A DNA stretch of 64,000 nucleotides, taken from contig JAUXXJ010000042.1 of assembly GCA_030681195.1 (NCBI GenBank), positions 80,845 through 144,844 of the forward strand. The letters are read 5' to 3'. This DNA is from Rhodocyclaceae bacterium. Its GTDB lineage: Bacteria > Pseudomonadota > Gammaproteobacteria > Burkholderiales > Rhodocyclaceae. A program made the translations under genes and the position numbers. Numbering within the stretch: position 1 is the stretch's first letter; every line of letters begins with the position of its first letter. Positions 47,879 through 57,065 of this stretch are shown here, piece by piece. The notes beneath the pieces are model-generated. The model was not told the origin of the DNA and did not search any database. It saw only the letters and a list, made by a program, of their open reading frames with translations.

Positions 47879-48595
47879 ATGGCTAAGCTCATACTCAGCA
47901 TGGACAACCTGGTGCTCAAGGAAATTCCCTTGAACAAGGAGCGCACCACGCTTGGCCGCAAGGCATCGAACGATATCCAGATCGACAATCTGGCAATTTC
48001 AGGCGAGCATGCGGTGATCGTGACCATCCTTAATGACTCGTTCCTTGAGGATTTGAACAGTACCAACGGCACCTTCGTCAATGGCCAGCAGATCAAGAAA
48101 CATTTTCTGCAGAACAACGATGTGGTCGAGTTGGGCAAATACCGACTCAAGTATGTCAATGAGGCGGCGCTTCAAGCATCCCAGGCCGACTTTGAAAAAA
48201 CCATGGTGTTGCGGCCGGACATGATGCGCAAGGCGGCCGAACAGGCTGCGGGCAAGCCGGCTGATTTGGCACCACCGATTGCGGCGGCGGTGCCGAAGCC
48301 CGCACCGGCACCTGCGGCAGCTGACGCCGTTCCGCTCGGTGCGATCCAGGTGCTGAATGGCAGCAATGCCGGCAAGACGATGGAACTGGTCAAGTCGCTG
48401 ACAACGTTGGGCAAGCCAGGCGTACAAGTGGCGGTCATCGCGCGACGTCCACACGGTTATTTCCTGACCCATGTCGAGGGCGCAAAATTTCCCTCCATCA
48501 ATGGGACGCAGATCGATACCCAAGCCCATGAACTCAAGGATCATGATGTGATTGAGTTGGCCGGGGTCAAGATGGAGTTTTTCCTCAAGCGCTGA
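47879..48595 (+). CDS. FHA-domain protein
   Basis: A 238-residue protein. The N-terminal FHA domain has LGRKASNDIQIDN, SGEHAVI and the phosphothreonine loop LNSTNGTFVNG. After an Ala/Pro-rich linker comes a degenerate FHA-like C-terminal domain (LTTLGKPGVQVAVIARRPHG; SINGTQIDTQAHEL). It is a likely phospho-dependent adaptor for the kinase. Confidence 0.92.
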   Translation: MAKLILSMDNLVLKEIPLNKERTTLGRKASNDIQIDNLAISGEHAVIVTILNDSFLEDLNSTNGTFVNGQQIKKHFLQNNDVVELGKYRLKYVNEAALQASQADFEKTMVLRPDMMRKAAEQAAGKPADLAPPIAAAVPKPAPAPAAADAVPLGAIQVLNGSNAGKTMELVKSLTTLGKPGVQVAVIARRPHGYFLTHVEGAKFPSINGTQIDTQAHELKDHDVIELAGVKMEFFLKR

Positions 48596-48606
48596 GCGTC
48601 CAGGTC

Positions 48607-50820
48607 GTGAAGCGTCATCTCGCTCGCTATCTCCTCGGTTCAATCCTGTTGCTGGTGGTGCTCGGCCATTCGGCCGAGATCTATCGCATTGGCTTGGTCG
48701 AGCGTTTAGACGCGATCTTCTACGATGCCAGGTTGCGGCTGACCATGCCGCGCGATGTCGATGAGCGGATCGTCGTGGTCGACATCGATGAGAAGTCGCT
48801 GGCTGAACAGGGGCGTTGGCCCTGGGGGCGCGACCGCATGGCCCGCCTGATGGACAAGTTGTTTGAGGACTATGGTGCCCAACTGGTTGGCTTCGACGTG
48901 GTGTTCGCCGAGCCGGATGTCAGCTCTGGCATCCAATCGCTCGAACAGCTTGCCAGTGGTGATTTGCGCGGCAATGCGGCCTTCCAGTCGGCCTTGCGCG
49001 AGATGCGTCCACGCCTCGACTACGATGCCCGTTTTGCGGCCTCACTGAAGAATCGCAAGGCCATTCTTGGTTACTACCTTTCCAACAACGAGAATGGCCA
49101 ATCCAGTGGCGTCCTGCCAGCGCCGACTTTTGGCGGGGACGTGCTGGCGGGCAAACCGCTGGCCCCGACGCGTTGGCATACGCATGGCGGCAACCTGCCG
49201 ATTCTGCAGTCTGCCGCCGCCGGCGCAGGCCATTTCAATCCGCTGGTGGATTTTGATGGCATTTCCCGGCGTGTGCCCTTGCTGGCGGAATATCAGGGCG
49301 CTTACTATGATTCCCTCGCCTTGGCCGTTGTGCGCGCGCTGCTTGATTTCCCGCCGGTGTTGCCCGGTTTCGCCGATGCCGATAACACCTACCTCGAATG
49401 GCTCGAACTGCCGACCGCACGGGGCAGTTTGCAACTGCCGGTTGATGCAAACATCGCAGCCTTGATTCCTTTCCGTGGTCCGCAAGGCAGCTTTCCCTAT
49501 CTATCGGCGACGGATGTGCTGAATGGTCGCGCACCGCCGGAAAGCCTGCGTGGGCGGATTGTGCTGGTGGGCACCACGGCGCCCGGTCTGATGGATCTGC
49601 GGGCGACGCCGGTGTCGGCGGCCTATCCCGGCGTCGAGGTACATGCCAACCTGATCGCCGGCATGCTCGATGGCACCTTGAAGCACAAGCCGGATTACCT
49701 GCTGGCAGCCGATGTCGTGCAGGTTTTTGTGGCGGGCGTCCTGATGGTGTTTCTGATCCCCTTGCTATCGCCGCTCAAGGCCACGCTGACGGGCACCTTC
49801 ATCCTGCTGGTATTGTTCAGCATCAATCTGTCGCTTTGGCAGTCGGGCAATCTGGTGTTGCCGTTTGCCGGCGCCGGCCTGCTGGTGGTGCTGCTGTATG
49901 CCATCAATATGTCCTGGGGCTATTTTGTCGAGACGAAGACCAAGCGTCAGTTCACCGAACTATTCGGCCAGTATGTGCCGCCCGAACTGGTCGATGAAAT
50001 GGCAAAGAACCCTGAGGGCTACAGCATGTCCGGCCGCAAGGCGGAATTGACGGTGCTGTTTTCCGATGTGCGTGGTTTCACGACGATTTCTGAAGGGCTG
50101 CAGCCGGACGAACTGGCTGCCCTGATGAACGAATACCTCGGGGCGATGACGGTCGTAGTGCGCGATCATCGCGGCACGCTCGACAAATACATCGGTGATG
50201 CGATCATGGCGTTCTGGGGTGCGCCGATGGCTGATCCCGAGCATGCCAAGCGTGCCGTCATGACGGCACTGGAAATGCAGGTGGCCCTGAAAGTGCTCAA
50301 TCAGCACCTGATGGCAAAGGGCTGGCCCGAGTTGAAGATTGGTGTGGGCGTCAATACGGGACCCATGACCGTGGGCGACATGGGCTCGCCGGTACGCAAG
50401 GCCTATACCGTGATGGGCGATGCGGTAAACCTCGGGTCACGCCTTGAAAGCATCACCAAGCAGTATGGTGTCGGCATTATCATCGGCGAAGGAACACGTG
50501 ATTTGCTGGGCAACAGTTTTGTCCTGCGCGAACTGGATCGGGTACGCGTCAAGGGAAAGGCGGAACCGGTGGGAATTTACGAGCCGCTGGGCCTGAACGG
50601 TCAGGTGGACGCGGCTATACTCGACAGTCTGAAGCTATGGAATCAGGCTCTGCAGGCTTACCGTAGCCAGGATTGGGATCGTGCCGACATGCTGCTTTTG
50701 AACTTAATTCGCCATGAGCCGCATTACCTTTATGAACTTTACGTCAAGCGCGTTAGCCATTACCGCGAAAATCCGCCTTTGGCGGATTGGGGTGGCGTGA
50801 CGACCTTCGAGTCAAAATAA
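48607..50820 (+). CDS. CHASE2-domain adenylate cyclase
   Basis: A 737-residue protein: CHASE2 sensor (IVVVDIDEKSLAEQGRWPWGRDRM; GRIVLVGTTAPGLMDLRATPV), three membrane helices (about 370-445), and a class III cyclase (about 480-655). Metal Asp residues are in FSDVRGFTT and YIGDAIMAFWGAP; the Lys of LDKYIGD and Asp of VMGDAVNLGSRLE favour ATP over GTP. The product is expected to be cAMP. A short repeat copy encodes GVLPAPTF in the sensor (49108-49131). The GTG start at 48607 follows the FHA gene by 11 nt. Confidence 0.93.
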   Translation: MKRHLARYLLGSILLLVVLGHSAEIYRIGLVERLDAIFYDARLRLTMPRDVDERIVVVDIDEKSLAEQGRWPWGRDRMARLMDKLFEDYGAQLVGFDVVFAEPDVSSGIQSLEQLASGDLRGNAAFQSALREMRPRLDYDARFAASLKNRKAILGYYLSNNENGQSSGVLPAPTFGGDVLAGKPLAPTRWHTHGGNLPILQSAAAGAGHFNPLVDFDGISRRVPLLAEYQGAYYDSLALAVVRALLDFPPVLPGFADADNTYLEWLELPTARGSLQLPVDANIAALIPFRGPQGSFPYLSATDVLNGRAPPESLRGRIVLVGTTAPGLMDLRATPVSAAYPGVEVHANLIAGMLDGTLKHKPDYLLAADVVQVFVAGVLMVFLIPLLSPLKATLTGTFILLVLFSINLSLWQSGNLVLPFAGAGLLVVLLYAINMSWGYFVETKTKRQFTELFGQYVPPELVDEMAKNPEGYSMSGRKAELTVLFSDVRGFTTISEGLQPDELAALMNEYLGAMTVVVRDHRGTLDKYIGDAIMAFWGAPMADPEHAKRAVMTALEMQVALKVLNQHLMAKGWPELKIGVGVNTGPMTVGDMGSPVRKAYTVMGDAVNLGSRLESITKQYGVGIIIGEGTRDLLGNSFVLRELDRVRVKGKAEPVGIYEPLGLNGQVDAAILDSLKLWNQALQAYRSQDWDRADMLLLNLIRHEPHYLYELYVKRVSHYRENPPLADWGGVTTFESK
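49108..49131 (+). repeat. Dispersed repeat, short form (copy K) in the cyclase CHASE2 domain
   Basis: 24 nt, two mismatches, frame GVLPAPTF. Confidence 0.85.
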
Positions 50821-51587
50821 TGAAAATTCGGGTTCTCGGCTGTAGCGGCGGTATTGGTGGTCGGCATTTGCGGACCACTTCGTTTCTCATCGATAACGAC
50901 ATCCTGATCGATTGCGGTACGGGTGTTGCGGATTTGTCGATTGCCGAACTGGCGCAAGTCGATCATGTGTTCCTGACCCACAGTCACATGGACCACATTG
51001 CCTGCCTGCCTTTGATGATTGATACCGCCGGCGACATGCGCAATCGTCCGCTCAATGTATATGCGACGCGGGCGACGGAGGAAATTCTTCGCGCCCATGT
51101 ATTCAACTGGGCGATCTGGCCAGACTTTTCAAAGATACCGACACCTGCCGAGCCTTGGGTGCGTTTTGTGACACTGAACGAGGGTGAGGCGGTTGAGTTG
51201 CAGGGGCGACTGATTCGTCCCTTGCCCGTCAATCACACGGTGCCGGCGGTTGGTTATCAGTGCGATTCTGGCAAGGCCAGCCTGGTGTTCTCTGGCGATA
51301 CCGGGCCATGCCCGGCGTTTTGGGAAGCGGTCAATCGCATCGATAACCTGAAAACGCTCATCATCGAAACAGCTTTCTCCAATCGCGAGCGCAAACTTGC
51401 CGAGACTTCTTTGCACTTGTGTCCCAACATGCTGTTCGAGGAGTTGGCTTACCTACAGTCCCAGCCGGATATTTTTATTACCCACCTCAAGCCGGGCCAA
51501 ATCGAACTGACGATGGAGGAGATTGAGGACAGCATCGGCGATTTCAAACCCCGCATGTTGCAAAATAATCAGGTCTTCGAGTTATGA
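50820..51587 (+). CDS. MBL-fold 3',5'-cyclic nucleotide phosphodiesterase
   Basis: A 255-residue metallo-beta-lactamase-fold hydrolase: VLGCSGGIGGRHLRTTSFLI, the zinc motif THSHMDHIACLP, FSGDTGPC, and HLKPGQ. Close to class II-type cAMP phosphodiesterases of proteobacteria. The start at 50820 overlaps the cyclase stop, strongly suggesting that synthesis and breakdown of the same nucleotide are paired. Confidence 0.85.
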   Translation: MKIRVLGCSGGIGGRHLRTTSFLIDNDILIDCGTGVADLSIAELAQVDHVFLTHSHMDHIACLPLMIDTAGDMRNRPLNVYATRATEEILRAHVFNWAIWPDFSKIPTPAEPWVRFVTLNEGEAVELQGRLIRPLPVNHTVPAVGYQCDSGKASLVFSGDTGPCPAFWEAVNRIDNLKTLIIETAFSNRERKLAETSLHLCPNMLFEELAYLQSQPDIFITHLKPGQIELTMEEIEDSIGDFKPRMLQNNQVFEL

Positions 51588-52669
51588 CCGTGCCGACCGC
51601 ACCATCGGTGACGCCTGAGTCCCTGCGGCATCTCTCTCCCCTCGGTAATCTCGGTGCCGATGCGTTGGCACAGGTGGCCTCGCTGGCACACAATCAACGG
51701 CTAGATCGTGAACTAGACGACATGCCCTACCCTTGGCCCCATCAAGTGGTTTACCTCCTGCACGGCGAACTCAAGCTCGGCTACGCACAAGGAATGTCGA
51801 AGGTTGTTGTCGGTGGCTCCGGTACGGCACTGGCGCCTTTGGCTTCTGTCGGAATGGAACCCAGCCACATTCGTCCAATTACACAAGCCGACTTGCTCTG
51901 TTTCGATGAAAATGCCCTGGATATCCTGGTTACCTGGGATCAGATGGTGCCCGCTCATCAGCACGGCAATGACGTTCAGCCATCCTCGGCGGCGACTGAC
52001 TGGCGCAACATGTCCGGGCTTTTTGATGCGCAGCGGCTGACATTCGGCACCTTCTCAAGCCTGCCGCCGGCACATATCGAAAGCTTGCTGGCATCCTTTG
52101 AGCGCCAGACCGTCAAGGCGGGGGATGTAATCGTGCGCCAGAATGAGCCGGGCGATTTTTACTACGTGATCGAGCGCGGCCGCGCACAGGTGACACGTAG
52201 TGTGGCGGGTGCATCGATCGACCTGGCCGAACTCAAGGCGGGGGATGCCTTCGGCGAGGAGGCCTTGATTGCCGAAACTTGCCGCAATGCCACCGTGGCG
52301 ATGAAGACCGATGGCGTGTTATTGCGCCTTAACAGTGCAGATTTCACCAGATTGTTACGCGAACCGCTGCTGCACTATGTCGATATGAATCAGGCCAAAG
52401 GGCGCGTGGCAGCGGGCGCGGTCTGGCTGGATGTGCGTTTCCCGGTGGAGTGTCGGCATGATGGTTTGCCGGGGGCTTTGAATATCCCTCTGAATGAGTT
52501 ACGCGACGCATTGGCAAGCTTGCCCAGAGACAAGGAGTACATCGTCTACTGTCAGACTGGCAGGCGCAGTTCGGCGGCCGCTTTCCTTTTGTCGCAGCGA
52601 GGATTCCGGGCCGGACTTCTGGCGGGGGGGCTGAAATCGATGGGTTGTGTGGAGGGTCTGGCAGCATGA
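51584..52669 (+). CDS. cNMP-binding domain and rhodanese fusion protein
   Basis: A 361-residue protein. A weak first nucleotide-binding-like domain lies at about 15-120, followed by a clear cNMP-binding domain at about 150-265 (GDVIVRQNEPGDFYYVIERG; FGEEALIAETCRNATVAM, the phosphate-binding cassette with conserved Arg). A C-terminal rhodanese domain follows (VWLDVRFPVECRHDGLPGALNIPL) with Cys loop VYCQTGRRSS. It would read out cAMP from the neighbours. Overlaps both flanking genes by 4 nt. Confidence 0.9.
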   Translation: MTVPTAPSVTPESLRHLSPLGNLGADALAQVASLAHNQRLDRELDDMPYPWPHQVVYLLHGELKLGYAQGMSKVVVGGSGTALAPLASVGMEPSHIRPITQADLLCFDENALDILVTWDQMVPAHQHGNDVQPSSAATDWRNMSGLFDAQRLTFGTFSSLPPAHIESLLASFERQTVKAGDVIVRQNEPGDFYYVIERGRAQVTRSVAGASIDLAELKAGDAFGEEALIAETCRNATVAMKTDGVLLRLNSADFTRLLREPLLHYVDMNQAKGRVAAGAVWLDVRFPVECRHDGLPGALNIPLNELRDALASLPRDKEYIVYCQTGRRSSAAAFLLSQRGFRAGLLAGGLKSMGCVEGLAA

Positions 52670-55083
52670 GCGCAATATTGGAACCTACTGCATCAGGACA
52701 GGCCGGCCGGGAGGGGGGCAACCCCGGAGAGTTGGGCGCACGCCTGACCTTCTTCAAGAATCTTCAGGCTGTTACCAACAAGATTCATGCGACCTCGAAC
52801 ATCGACGAGATCATGCTCGAACTGTCGCAGGATATTTGCGAACTGTTCAATGCCGATAGACTGACGATTTATTCGGTTAGTGAGGACAAGACCTCGATAG
52901 TTTCCAAGGTCAAGACCGGCCTCAATTCGTTCAAGGATCTCAAGTTGCCGATTGCCGACCAGAGTATTGCCGGCAATGTGGCCCTCGCGCGCGCGATCGT
53001 CAATATTCGCGATGTCTATGACGAGGCGGAGCTCAAGCTGATTAATCCGAACCTGCGTTTCCTGCAGGAGGTCGACAAGCGCACGGGTTACCGCACCAAG
53101 CAAATGCTCGTGGGCCCCATTGCCGAACTCCATACCGGCGAGTTGCAGGGGGTTGTCCAGCTTATCAACAACAAGGCGGGCGTGCCTTTTGCGAGTGTCG
53201 CAGAAGAGGGCATCAAGGGTTTGTGCGAAACCCTCGCCATTGCTTTTGCCCAGCGCAACAAGCCCGCCCAGGCGATCAAGACCAAGTACGACCACATGGT
53301 GCTTGATGCGGTGATTTCCGCGCAGGAAATGGATATCGCCAGCAAGTCGGCACGGCGCAAGAATACCGATGTCGAAGAAGCGCTGATTACCGAGTTTCAG
53401 GTCAAGGTACACGTGATTGGTGCCGCTCTGGCCAAGTTCTTTGGCGTCCCCTACGAGCCTTTCAAGACCGATCGTATCAAGCCGACCGATCTGATGAAAA
53501 ACCTGCGGCGCGAATACGTCGAACAGAATCAGTGGTTGCCCATCGAGGATAGTGCGGAGGGCATCATTGTCCTGTGCATGGACCCCGAACAGGTCAAGAG
53601 TTCGCGGGTGGTTAACAACGTCTTTGCCAGGAGCAAGATTGTCTATCGCGTCACGACGATTCGCGAATTCAAACAGACGGTTGATCAATTCTTCGGCGGC
53701 GGTGCCTTCTCCGATAACTCCGATGTCGGCGACCTGCTCTCGGCGATGGATGAAGGCGAAGGCGAGAGCGATACCGGTGGCGACGATGTTTCCGCCGCGG
53801 CTGATAACGAACTGGTCAAACTGGTTAACAAGATCATCATCGATGCTTTCCAGCAGGGTGTTTCGGATATTCACGTCGAGCCCGGCATGGGCAAAGACAA
53901 GGTAATGATCCGTTTCCGCCGCGATGGTTCGCTGCAGAAATACATCGAGATTCCCCACAGCTTCCGTACCGCGCTGGTCGCCCGCATCAAGATCATGTGC
54001 GATCTGGATATTTCCGAGAAGCGCCGGCCGCAGGACGGCAAGATCAAGTTCAAGAAATTCGGGCCGCTCGATATCGAGTTGCGGGTCGCGACAATCCCGA
54101 CCGCAGGCGGTGTCGAGGATGTGGTCATGCGTATTCTGGCGGCGGGCGAGCCGATTCCGCTCGACAAGTTGGGCCTGTTGCCACACAACGAAGATCGTCT
54201 CAAGGCAGCGGTGTCGAAACCCTATGGCCTGTTCTTCGTCTGCGGCCCGACCGGTTCGGGCAAGACGACCACCCTGCACTCGGTGCTGAAGTTCCTGAAT
54301 ACACCGGATACCAAGATCTGGACAGCAGAAGACCCGGTGGAAATTACCCAGAAAGGTCTGCGTCAGGTACAGGTCAACAAGAAGGCCGGCCTCGATTTTG
54401 CGGTGGTGATGAAAGCCTTCCTGCGGGCGGACCCGGACATCATCATGGTGGGCGAAATGCGCGATGCCGAGACGACAGGGATCGGCATTGAGGCTTCGCT
54501 GACCGGCCACCTGGTGTTCGCCACACTGCACACCAACAGTGCGCCGGAATCGATCATCCGTCTGCTCGACATGGGCATGGACCCGTTCAACTTTGCGGAT
54601 GCGCTGCTGGGCATTCTCGCCCAGCGTCTGGCCAAGCGTCTGTGCGGCAAGTGCAAGGAAGCCTATGTCGCCAGCCCGGAGGAAATGAAGCATTTTCTGA
54701 CGGAATACTGTGAAGAGCTGGCCAACACCGAAACCTTCAAGCGCGACGGCAAGGCCGCCTACGAGGTGGTTTATAAGGAATGGGTGAAGAAATATGGCAA
54801 CGACAAGGGACAGTTCACCCTTTATCGCGCCAAGGCAGCCGGCGAAGGGGAGACCAAGTGCGATGCCTGCGGCGGCTCCGGCTACAAGGGGCGGATGGGT
54901 TTGCATGAACTGATGATCGGCACCGATCCCGCCAAGAAGCTGATTCAGGAGCATGCGCGCGTGGCGCAGCTGGTGGCCCAGGCGCTGGAGGATGGCATGC
55001 GGACCCTCAAGCAGGATGGTATGGAAAAAGTGCTGCAGGGTATTACCGACATGAAGCAAGTGCGGGCGGTGTGTATTAAGTAG
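52666..55083 (+). CDS. GAF-domain fused to GspE/PilB-type ATPase
   Basis: An 805-residue protein: GAF domain (about 20-190; SIVSKVKTGLNSFKDLKLPI), then a MshE/GspE N-terminal-like part, and a secretion/pilus ATPase core. The core has GPTGSGKTTT, TAEDPVEITQ, RADPDIIMVGEMRDAET, TGHLVFATLHTN and a CGKC...CDACGGSG zinc site. A GAF sensor on a pilus-extension ATPase is uncommon. Start 52666 (ATGA overlap). It could drive the PilA pilus or an MSHA-like machine under second-messenger control. Confidence 0.9.
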   Translation: MSAILEPTASGQAGREGGNPGELGARLTFFKNLQAVTNKIHATSNIDEIMLELSQDICELFNADRLTIYSVSEDKTSIVSKVKTGLNSFKDLKLPIADQSIAGNVALARAIVNIRDVYDEAELKLINPNLRFLQEVDKRTGYRTKQMLVGPIAELHTGELQGVVQLINNKAGVPFASVAEEGIKGLCETLAIAFAQRNKPAQAIKTKYDHMVLDAVISAQEMDIASKSARRKNTDVEEALITEFQVKVHVIGAALAKFFGVPYEPFKTDRIKPTDLMKNLRREYVEQNQWLPIEDSAEGIIVLCMDPEQVKSSRVVNNVFARSKIVYRVTTIREFKQTVDQFFGGGAFSDNSDVGDLLSAMDEGEGESDTGGDDVSAAADNELVKLVNKIIIDAFQQGVSDIHVEPGMGKDKVMIRFRRDGSLQKYIEIPHSFRTALVARIKIMCDLDISEKRRPQDGKIKFKKFGPLDIELRVATIPTAGGVEDVVMRILAAGEPIPLDKLGLLPHNEDRLKAAVSKPYGLFFVCGPTGSGKTTTLHSVLKFLNTPDTKIWTAEDPVEITQKGLRQVQVNKKAGLDFAVVMKAFLRADPDIIMVGEMRDAETTGIGIEASLTGHLVFATLHTNSAPESIIRLLDMGMDPFNFADALLGILAQRLAKRLCGKCKEAYVASPEEMKHFLTEYCEELANTETFKRDGKAAYEVVYKEWVKKYGNDKGQFTLYRAKAAGEGETKCDACGGSGYKGRMGLHELMIGTDPAKKLIQEHARVAQLVAQALEDGMRTLKQDGMEKVLQGITDMKQVRAVCIK

Positions 55084-55100
55084 CCAGGAGAATACCTGCC

Positions 55101-56708
55101 ATGGAATCGATCGACGACCTGTTCCAGCGGCTGGAACAACTCAACGAAGTCGGCGCGGCGCTGTCGAGCGAGCGCGACATCCATCGCCTGGTGGAAAAGA
55201 TTCTTGTGGCGGCCAAAGACATCACGCATGCCGATGGCGGTACGCTCTATCGCATGACCGAAGACGGGCGGGCGCTGCGCTTCGAGATTGTGCGTAACGA
55301 CACGCTGGGCATCGCGTTGGGCGGCTCATCCGGGAACCCGATCAAATTTCCCGACTTGCCGCTGAAAGATGCGCAAGGCCAGCCCAACAACAGCATGGTG
55401 GCGGCGTATGCGGCCATCAATGACAAGACAGTCAATATTGCCGATGCCTACATTGAGGCGGGCTTTGACTTTTCCGGCACACGCAAGTTTGACGAGCGCA
55501 CGGGTTACCGCTCGCAGTCCTTCCTGACCGTGCCGATGAAGAACCACGAAAACGAGATCATCGGTGTATTGCAACTGATCAACTCGCTGGACCCACAAAC
55601 GCGCGCGGTACATGCTTTCTCTGCCTCGGAACAGCGTCTGGTCGAATCCCTGGCATCGCAGGCGGCGATTGCCCTCACCAATCGTCATTTGATTTCGCAA
55701 CTGGAGGTGCTGTTCGAGTCTTTCGTGAACCTCATCAACCTCGCGATTGACGAGAAATCGCCCTACACCGGCGGTCACTGCCAGCGCGTGCCGGCGCTGA
55801 CCATGATGATTGCCGAGGCGGTGAATGTGACCCATGACGGACCGCTATCCGGTTTCCAGATGACCAATGCGGACCTTTACGAGTTAAAGATTGCCGGTCT
55901 GCTACATGACTGCGGCAAGGTGACGACACCGGTGCACGTCGTCGACAAGGCCACCAAACTGCAGACGATCTTCGACCGGATCGGCCTCGTGGATACACGC
56001 TTCGAAATACTCAAGCGCGATGCACAGATTGCCACCTTGCGCCGCTTGCTCGACATGCGCACAAAAACCAATCCGGAAGCCGAGTCCGCCTGCTGGGCAG
56101 CATGCTGGAAAGAACTGGAAGTGCTCGATGCAGAGCGCGAATTCCTGCGGCGCGCCAATGTGGGCGGTGAAGCCATGACGACCGAGGACCAGCAACGGGT
56201 TCGCGATATCGGCACCCAATACACTTGGCGTAATCCGGCCGGCGTCGACGCCGACTTTCTCTCGGCGGACGAAATCGAAAATCTCTCGATCCGTGCCGGT
56301 ACCCTGACGGCCAAGGAGCGCGAGATCATCAACCACCATATTGTCGCCACCATCAAGATGCTCGAAGCACTGCCCTGGCCGAAGCATCTCAAGAACGTGG
56401 CCGAATACGCCGGCGGTCACCACGAACGGATGGATGGCAAGGGCTACCCGAAAGGGCTGACGCGCGAGCAGATGTCGCTGCCGGCGCGCATGCTGGGGAT
56501 TGCCGATATCTTCGAGGCGCTGACCGCCAAAGATCGCCCCTACAAGCCGGGCATGAAGCTCTCTCAGGCAATTGATATCATGAAGAAATTCAGTGCAGGT
56601 GGGCATATCGACCCGGACCTGTTCGAGACCTTCCTGCAGCAGAATGTTTATCGGCGCTATGCCGAGGCATTCCTGGACCCGAGCCAGATCGACGAGGTTG
56701 CTCCGTAA
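55101..56708 (+). CDS. GAF/HD-GYP c-di-GMP phosphodiesterase
   Basis: A 535-residue protein: GAF domain (about 20-185), then HD-GYP with GGHCQRVP, LLHDCGKVTTP, HHIVATIKMLEALPW, GGHHERMDGKGYPKGL and DIFEALTAKDRPYK. The HD and GYP metal and substrate residues are present, so hydrolysis of c-di-GMP is likely. A helical insert (about 300-395) separates the two halves. Last gene of the signalling operon; a repeat copy begins at its stop codon. Confidence 0.92.
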   Translation: MESIDDLFQRLEQLNEVGAALSSERDIHRLVEKILVAAKDITHADGGTLYRMTEDGRALRFEIVRNDTLGIALGGSSGNPIKFPDLPLKDAQGQPNNSMVAAYAAINDKTVNIADAYIEAGFDFSGTRKFDERTGYRSQSFLTVPMKNHENEIIGVLQLINSLDPQTRAVHAFSASEQRLVESLASQAAIALTNRHLISQLEVLFESFVNLINLAIDEKSPYTGGHCQRVPALTMMIAEAVNVTHDGPLSGFQMTNADLYELKIAGLLHDCGKVTTPVHVVDKATKLQTIFDRIGLVDTRFEILKRDAQIATLRRLLDMRTKTNPEAESACWAACWKELEVLDAEREFLRRANVGGEAMTTEDQQRVRDIGTQYTWRNPAGVDADFLSADEIENLSIRAGTLTAKEREIINHHIVATIKMLEALPWPKHLKNVAEYAGGHHERMDGKGYPKGLTREQMSLPARMLGIADIFEALTAKDRPYKPGMKLSQAIDIMKKFSAGGHIDPDLFETFLQQNVYRRYAEAFLDPSQIDEVAP

Positions 56709-56730
56709 AAGTCGGCGTTGGCGAGATGGC
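56707..56730 (-). repeat. Dispersed repeat, short form (copy L) at a stop codon
   Basis: 24 nt, three differences. Its first AA are also the last two bases of the TAA of the HD-GYP gene. Confidence 0.75.
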
Positions 56731-56738
56731 CTCCCTGA

Positions 56739-56762
56739 TAGTGCTATAGTGCATTAGTGCAG
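56739..56762 (+). promoter_or_regulatory. Three tandem 8-bp TAGTGC repeats, putative operator
   Basis: TAGTGC recurs at 56739, 56747 and 56755 with exact 8-nt spacing (TAGTGCTA, TAGTGCAT, TAGTGCAG). It lies 25 nt upstream of the antitoxin start and overlaps a possible TATAGT -10 box. Likely operator for the toxin-antitoxin pair. Confidence 0.5.
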
Positions 56763-56786
56763 CACACTCAATTTCAGGAGGTCAAC

Positions 56787-57065
56787 ATGGCAGCTTTGGC
56801 GGCACCATTCAGCGTCAAGGTCATTGGCGCAAACGGACAAATTTCACTCGGCAAGCAATTCGCTGGTCGACAGGTGTTGGTGGAAGAGCAAGAACCTGGC
56901 GTCTGGTTAGTGCGAACCGCAACCATCGTTCCCGACAATGAGCGCTGGTTGCATCAACCACAGGCGGCGGGCGATCTTCAGAATGCGCTGGCCTGGACGC
57001 AAACCAATCCGCCGGGCGACGGGAATGTTGAAAGTCTGCTGGTGAAGTTGCATGACACAGAGTGA
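56787..57065 (+). CDS. Putative antitoxin
   Basis: A 92-residue protein whose N-terminal half (FSVKVIGANGQISLGKQFAG; VLVEEQEPGVWLVRTATIVP) resembles AbrB/SpoVT-like DNA-binding antitoxins; the C-terminal half is probably the toxin-binding tail. AGGAGG is well spaced before ATG 56787. It overlaps the following RelE-like gene by 14 nt. No close family is recognised. Confidence 0.65.
   Translation: MAALAAPFSVKVIGANGQISLGKQFAGRQVLVEEQEPGVWLVRTATIVPDNERWLHQPQAAGDLQNALAWTQTNPPGDGNVESLLVKLHDTE

Noticed and set aside
52693..55059. 788-codon minus-strand frame over the GAF-ATPase gene
   Set aside because: Very long but antisense to a protein with intact Walker motifs; no domain seen in the translated frame.
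56245..56262. Repeat-like GACGCCGACTTTCTC within the HD-GYP gene
   Set aside because: Only the end of the motif matches, and the encoded residues fit the host protein without an insertion.
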